A DNA stretch of 8,719 nucleotides from Sulfurihydrogenibium yellowstonense SS-5 (GTDB lineage: Bacteria > Aquificota > Aquificia > Aquificales > Hydrogenothermaceae). The translations under genes and the position numbers were made by a program. Shown piece after piece: positions 5,683-8,719 of this stretch (position 1 is its first letter; each line of letters starts with the position of its first letter). Under the pieces are notes generated by a model, which worked only from the letters and a program-made list of their open reading frames with translations, had not been told where the DNA came from and searched no databases. The stretch lies in assembly GCF_000173615.1 (NCBI RefSeq), contig NZ_ABZS01000059.1, forward strand, positions 1-8,719, read 5' to 3'.

Positions 5683-5709
5683 ATTTTATGAATTTTTGAT
5701 AGATTAAAT
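5683..5709 (+). repeat. Right copy of the 27-bp direct repeat flanking element C
   Basis: Matches 5477-5503 with one mismatch and directly adjoins the right end of the element. This fits a duplication made when the element inserted. Confidence 0.8.
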
Positions 5710-5744
5710 ACTTAAATTTTAAGCCCCTATCAAGGAGTGATGTC

Positions 5745-7595
5745 ATGACAAAAAGAATAATAGAGTTTACAGATGTTACACTTAGAGATGGTCAGCAAAG
5801 CTTACTTGCTACAAGAGTTAGAACTGATGACTTACTTCCAGCATTAGAAAAATTAGATGATGCTGGTTTTTGGTCGTTAGAAGTATGGGGTGGTGCAACT
5901 TTTGACGTTTGCTTAAGATATTTAAAAGAAGACCCTTGGGATAGGCTTAAAAAGTTTAAGCAAGCGGCAAAAAATACCAAGCTTGAGATGCTGCTGAGAG
6001 GTCAAAATTTAGTAGGTTATAGACACTATCCGGATGATGTAGTAGAAGCATTTGTTAAAAAGGCTGCTGAAAATGGAATAGATGTTTTTAGAATTTTTGA
6101 TGCTTTAAACGATGTAAGAAATATGGAAGTAGCTATCTCTGTTGCAAAAGAATGCGGGAAAATTGTAAAAGGCGTTCTTTCATACACAATAAGCCCGGTT
6201 CATACAGTAGATTATTATATTAATGTTGCAAGACAGCTTAAAGATTTAGGTGTAGATATTATTAGCATAAAAGACCAAGCCGGAATACTATCTCCTAAGG
6301 TTGCCTTTGAATTGGTTTCAAGACTAAAAGAAGAGATAAAACTTCCTGTCCATATTCATTCGCAATCAACCGCAGCATTGGCAGAAATGACGCTTTTAAA
6401 ATCAGTAGAAGCCGGAGCAGACATTATTGACACAGATGTTTCTACATGGTCTTGGCTTACAGCCCATCCTCCATGTGAGACGATGGTATACACATTAAAA
6501 GAGTTTGGCTATGAAGTTAAAGTAGATGTGGATATTGTTTTACAGGTAGCAGAGTACTTAAAAGAAGTAAGAAAAAAATACGCTAAATACGATACAACTG
6601 ATAAATGGCCGGATACACAAGTATTAATACATCAAATCCCCGGTGGAATGATGTCAAACTTTATAAATCAGCTTAAAGAAAATAATGCACTTGATAAACT
6701 TGACGAAGTTAAGAAAGAGGTTGCATTAGTAAGAGAAGACCTTGGATATCCACCGCTTGTAACACCAACAAGTCAGATAGTAGGAACGCAAGCACTTTTA
6801 AACGTATTACAAGGAGAAAGATATAAAGTTGTTACGAAAGAAACAAAAGACTATGTGAAAGGTCTTTATGGAAGACCGCCGGCACCAATAAAACCGGATG
6901 TTATGAAGAAAATAATCGGAGATGAAACACCAATCCAAGTAAGACCTGCAGATTTATTAGAACCAGAGCTTGATAAGTGTACGCAAAAAGCTTACGAGAA
7001 TGGTGCAAGAAATGAAGAAGATGTTCTTTCTTACTGCCTATTCCCACAAGTAGCCGTAGAGTTTTTCCAATGGAGAGAAAAATTTGAAAAAGGCGAAGCT
7101 CTTCCACCGGAAATAGAAGAAATCAAATTTGAAGAGGCTAAAAACTTAGCACCGATAGAGTTTAACATCACAGTACACGGCGAACAGTACCATGTAAGAA
7201 TTGCAGGGGTTGGCAGTCCAGTAGAAAATAGGAGACCATACTTTATCAGAATAGATGGAAGGTTAGAAGAAGTAATCGTCCAACCGATAACGGTCATCGA
7301 GGTTGGTCCTACAGCAGAAACTTTACCGTTGCCGGAAGGTGGTAAAGCAGTTTTTGGAAGACCAAAAGCTGTAGGTGTTGGAGATGTGAGTTCTCCAATG
7401 CCCGGCAAGGTAGTATCTATAAAAGTCAACGTAGGAGACAGGGTTAAAAAAGGAGATGTATTGCTTACAGTAGAAGCTATGAAGATGGAAAATGAAATCC
7501 ATTCACCAATAGATGGAACAGTAAGCGAAATATTCGTTAAAGTTGGAGATAATGTAAATCCTGACGAATGTTTAGTAAGAGTTTCTCCAGAATAA
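5745..7595 (+). CDS. pycB: Pyruvate carboxylase subunit B / oxaloacetate decarboxylase alpha-type biotin carboxyltransferase
   Basis: This 616-residue enzyme moves CO2 between carboxybiotin and a 2-oxoacid. An N-terminal carboxyltransferase barrel (about 5-290) has TLRDGQQSLLATR (12-24), SLEVWGGATFD (44-54), LLRGQN (83-88), FDALND (118-123) and IKDQAG (175-180). A middle domain carries VTPTSQIVGTQA (339-350). The C-terminal biotinyl domain has EAMKMEN with biotin on K580. D15, K176 and H205 match three metal-site residues, but the fourth is Q207 instead of His. The start follows AAGGAG (5732-5737) by seven bases. No biotin carboxylase or sodium-pump beta/gamma genes are adjacent, so two-subunit pyruvate carboxylase with PycA encoded elsewhere is the best reading. 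Oxaloacetate decarboxylase or a 2-oxoglutarate carboxylase (CfiA-like) are alternatives. Co-transcription with lpxB is likely (3-bp gap). Confidence 0.85.
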   Translation: MTKRIIEFTDVTLRDGQQSLLATRVRTDDLLPALEKLDDAGFWSLEVWGGATFDVCLRYLKEDPWDRLKKFKQAAKNTKLEMLLRGQNLVGYRHYPDDVVEAFVKKAAENGIDVFRIFDALNDVRNMEVAISVAKECGKIVKGVLSYTISPVHTVDYYINVARQLKDLGVDIISIKDQAGILSPKVAFELVSRLKEEIKLPVHIHSQSTAALAEMTLLKSVEAGADIIDTDVSTWSWLTAHPPCETMVYTLKEFGYEVKVDVDIVLQVAEYLKEVRKKYAKYDTTDKWPDTQVLIHQIPGGMMSNFINQLKENNALDKLDEVKKEVALVREDLGYPPLVTPTSQIVGTQALLNVLQGERYKVVTKETKDYVKGLYGRPPAPIKPDVMKKIIGDETPIQVRPADLLEPELDKCTQKAYENGARNEEDVLSYCLFPQVAVEFFQWREKFEKGEALPPEIEEIKFEEAKNLAPIEFNITVHGEQYHVRIAGVGSPVENRRPYFIRIDGRLEEVIVQPITVIEVGPTAETLPLPEGGKAVFGRPKAVGVGDVSSPMPGKVVSIKVNVGDRVKKGDVLLTVEAMKMENEIHSPIDGTVSEIFVKVGDNVNPDECLVRVSPE

Positions 7596-7598
7596 TAA

Positions 7599-8719
7599 AT
7601 GAAAAAAATTTTCCTGAGCGTTGGCGAAATTTCAGGAGACAATTACGCTTCTGAACTTACAAAACATTTAAAAGAATATGAGCTTATAGGAATAACAGGT
7701 CCAAAAATGAGGGCAGTCGGTGTAAAGCCGATTGCCAACCTTGAAGATATATCCGTTGTAGGTCTAACAGAGGCTCTTAGTAAATACAAAAAAATCAAAG
7801 AAGTATTCAAACAATCAGTCCAAGCTTTAAAATCAGGCGTTGACCTGTTAATCGTTGTAGATTTCCCAGGGTTTAACATAAAACTTTTAAAAGAAGCAAA
7901 AAAGCTTGGAATAAAGACCGTGTATTTTATCTCTCCTCAGGTTTGGGCTTGGGGAAGTGGCAGAGTTAAAGAAATAGTAGAAAATACGGATTTATTAATA
8001 TCTATCCTACCTTTTGAAGAAGAAATTTATAAACCCTACGTATCGGATAAATTCAAATTTGCCTATGTAGGACACCCGCTTTTAGATATAATCAAAATCT
8101 ATGAAAATGAAGATAGCTTTAAGCAGAAATTAAACATTCCAAAGAATAAGAGAATCATAGGACTTCTTGCAGGCAGTAGAGAAAGCGAAGTAAATGTAAT
8201 CCTCCCAATGTTAATAGAAGCAGCAAGACTGCTAACAAAAACATTCGACGACCTGCATTTTGTAATTCCGGCTACTGTCAATATGGTAGATAGAGTATTA
8301 GAAAAAGTTGACTTTAGTCTTCCTATAACCGTGATCACATCCAACCTATCAGATAAAAACCTTCCTAAGTTTGAAAATCCTTCATATGAAGTAATGAAAA
8401 ATGCAGTTTTTTCGATAATCACGTCAGGAACTGCAACCTTAGAAGCTGCTATTATTGGAAATCCATTTATCATTGTTTATAAGGTAAGTCCGATTACTTA
8501 CTTTATTGGTAAAAAACTTGTAAAGATAAATTATTTAGGACTTCCTAACATAATAGCCGGCAATGAAATTGTACCGGAGCTTTTACAGGATAGATGCAAC
8601 CCTCTTGATATTGCTAATAAGACCCTTGAATTTTTGACAGATAAAAATCTGTATGAAACCCAAAAGAGAAATTTAGAAATAGTTAGAAAATCTCTTGGAG
8701 AAAAAGGAGCTATAGAAAG
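7599..8719 (+). CDS. lpxB: Lipid-A-disaccharide synthase, C-terminus beyond window
   Basis: LpxB joins UDP-2,3-diacylglucosamine to lipid X, giving the lipid A disaccharide, on the cytoplasmic face of the inner membrane. This marks a Gram-negative envelope. The 373 visible residues carry the family motifs: GEISGD (9-14), DFPGFN (88-93), SPQVWAWG (112-119), GHPLLD (158-163), AGSRESEV (191-198), TSGTATLEA (275-283) and GLPNIIAGNEIVPELLQ (314-330). Family members usually end at about 370-390 residues, so only the tail should be missing. The frame stays open to the window edge. ATG 7599 lies 3 bp after the pycB stop with no good ribosome binding site, so translation is probably coupled to pycB. 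The pairing of a lipid A gene with a carboxyltransferase gene has no obvious metabolic logic and may be only positional. Confidence 0.93.
   Translation, partial: MKKIFLSVGEISGDNYASELTKHLKEYELIGITGPKMRAVGVKPIANLEDISVVGLTEALSKYKKIKEVFKQSVQALKSGVDLLIVVDFPGFNIKLLKEAKKLGIKTVYFISPQVWAWGSGRVKEIVENTDLLISILPFEEEIYKPYVSDKFKFAYVGHPLLDIIKIYENEDSFKQKLNIPKNKRIIGLLAGSRESEVNVILPMLIEAARLLTKTFDDLHFVIPATVNMVDRVLEKVDFSLPITVITSNLSDKNLPKFENPSYEVMKNAVFSIITSGTATLEAAIIGNPFIIVYKVSPITYFIGKKLVKINYLGLPNIIAGNEIVPELLQDRCNPLDIANKTLEFLTDKNLYETQKRNLEIVRKSLGEKGAIE

Noticed and set aside
7031..7642. Long open frame (203 codons) on the minus strand
   Set aside because: It lies antisense to the biotin-domain end of the carboxyltransferase gene, whose protein motifs are clear. 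The antisense product shows no recognisable motif, and the frame is a by-product of codon bias.
8099..8473. 124-codon open frame on the minus strand
   Set aside because: It overlaps lpxB, whose family motifs run continuously through this stretch on the plus strand.
1..8719. tRNA, rRNA or riboswitch
   Set aside because: No TTCGAAT-type arm with a matching acceptor stem, no rRNA-like conserved stretch and no recognisable riboswitch core were seen by eye.

Overview
The window is AT-rich and reads as a chromosomal segment of a thermophilic, Gram-negative, chemolithoautotrophic bacterium. The gene content fits the Aquificota, most likely Hydrogenothermaceae/Sulfurihydrogenibium: a fumarate reductase-type iron-sulfur subunit, a single-cluster ferredoxin, a split pyruvate carboxylase/oxaloacetate decarboxylase-type biotin enzyme, an archaeal-style HerA ATPase and lpxB. 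The taxon is inferred from gene content and base composition; no marker gene proves it.

Layout, left to right. (1) Positions 1-201 hold a degenerate copy of a hairpin-forming dispersed repeat and the leader of an isolated sdhB/frdB-like gene (202-912). (2) Positions 1108-1859 are a decayed insertion sequence with 19-bp inverted ends, a frameshifted transposase, and a hairpin that covers the transposase ribosome binding site. (3) A tight pair follows: a HerA-type ATPase (1972-3534) and, one base later, a phosphoribosyltransferase-fold protein (3536-4192). (4) A ~176-bp non-coding element, copy B (4196-4371), separates that pair from a lipoprotein c-type cytochrome of the Tll0287-like/DUF3365 type (4426-5019). 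(5) A bidirectional terminator separates the cytochrome from a convergent ferredoxin gene (5064-5288, minus strand). (6) A second ~177-bp element, copy C (5506-5682), sits in the leader of a biotin-dependent carboxyltransferase gene (5745-7595). That gene is followed after 3 bp by lpxB (7599 onward), which runs off the right edge.

Metabolically, the iron-sulfur subunit, the ferredoxin and the carboxyltransferase suit a reductive TCA-cycle autotroph: fumarate reduction, low-potential electron supply, and pyruvate/oxaloacetate interconversion. Their partner subunits (SdhA and membrane anchor; biotin carboxylase) are not in the window.

The most unusual structure is non-coding. Elements B and C share terminal sequences with the dead insertion sequence, so they look like MITEs. 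Each is flanked by a long imperfect direct repeat (22 and 27 bp), much longer than usual target duplications. Removing B with one repeat copy would place the cytochrome gene about 23 bp behind the phosphoribosyltransferase gene, suggesting a former three-gene operon. Removing C would restore a short leader between an extended -10 promoter and the carboxyltransferase gene. The main protein-level oddities are an extra cysteine in the second cluster motif of the SdhB-like protein and a Gln in place of a normally metal-binding His in the carboxyltransferase.
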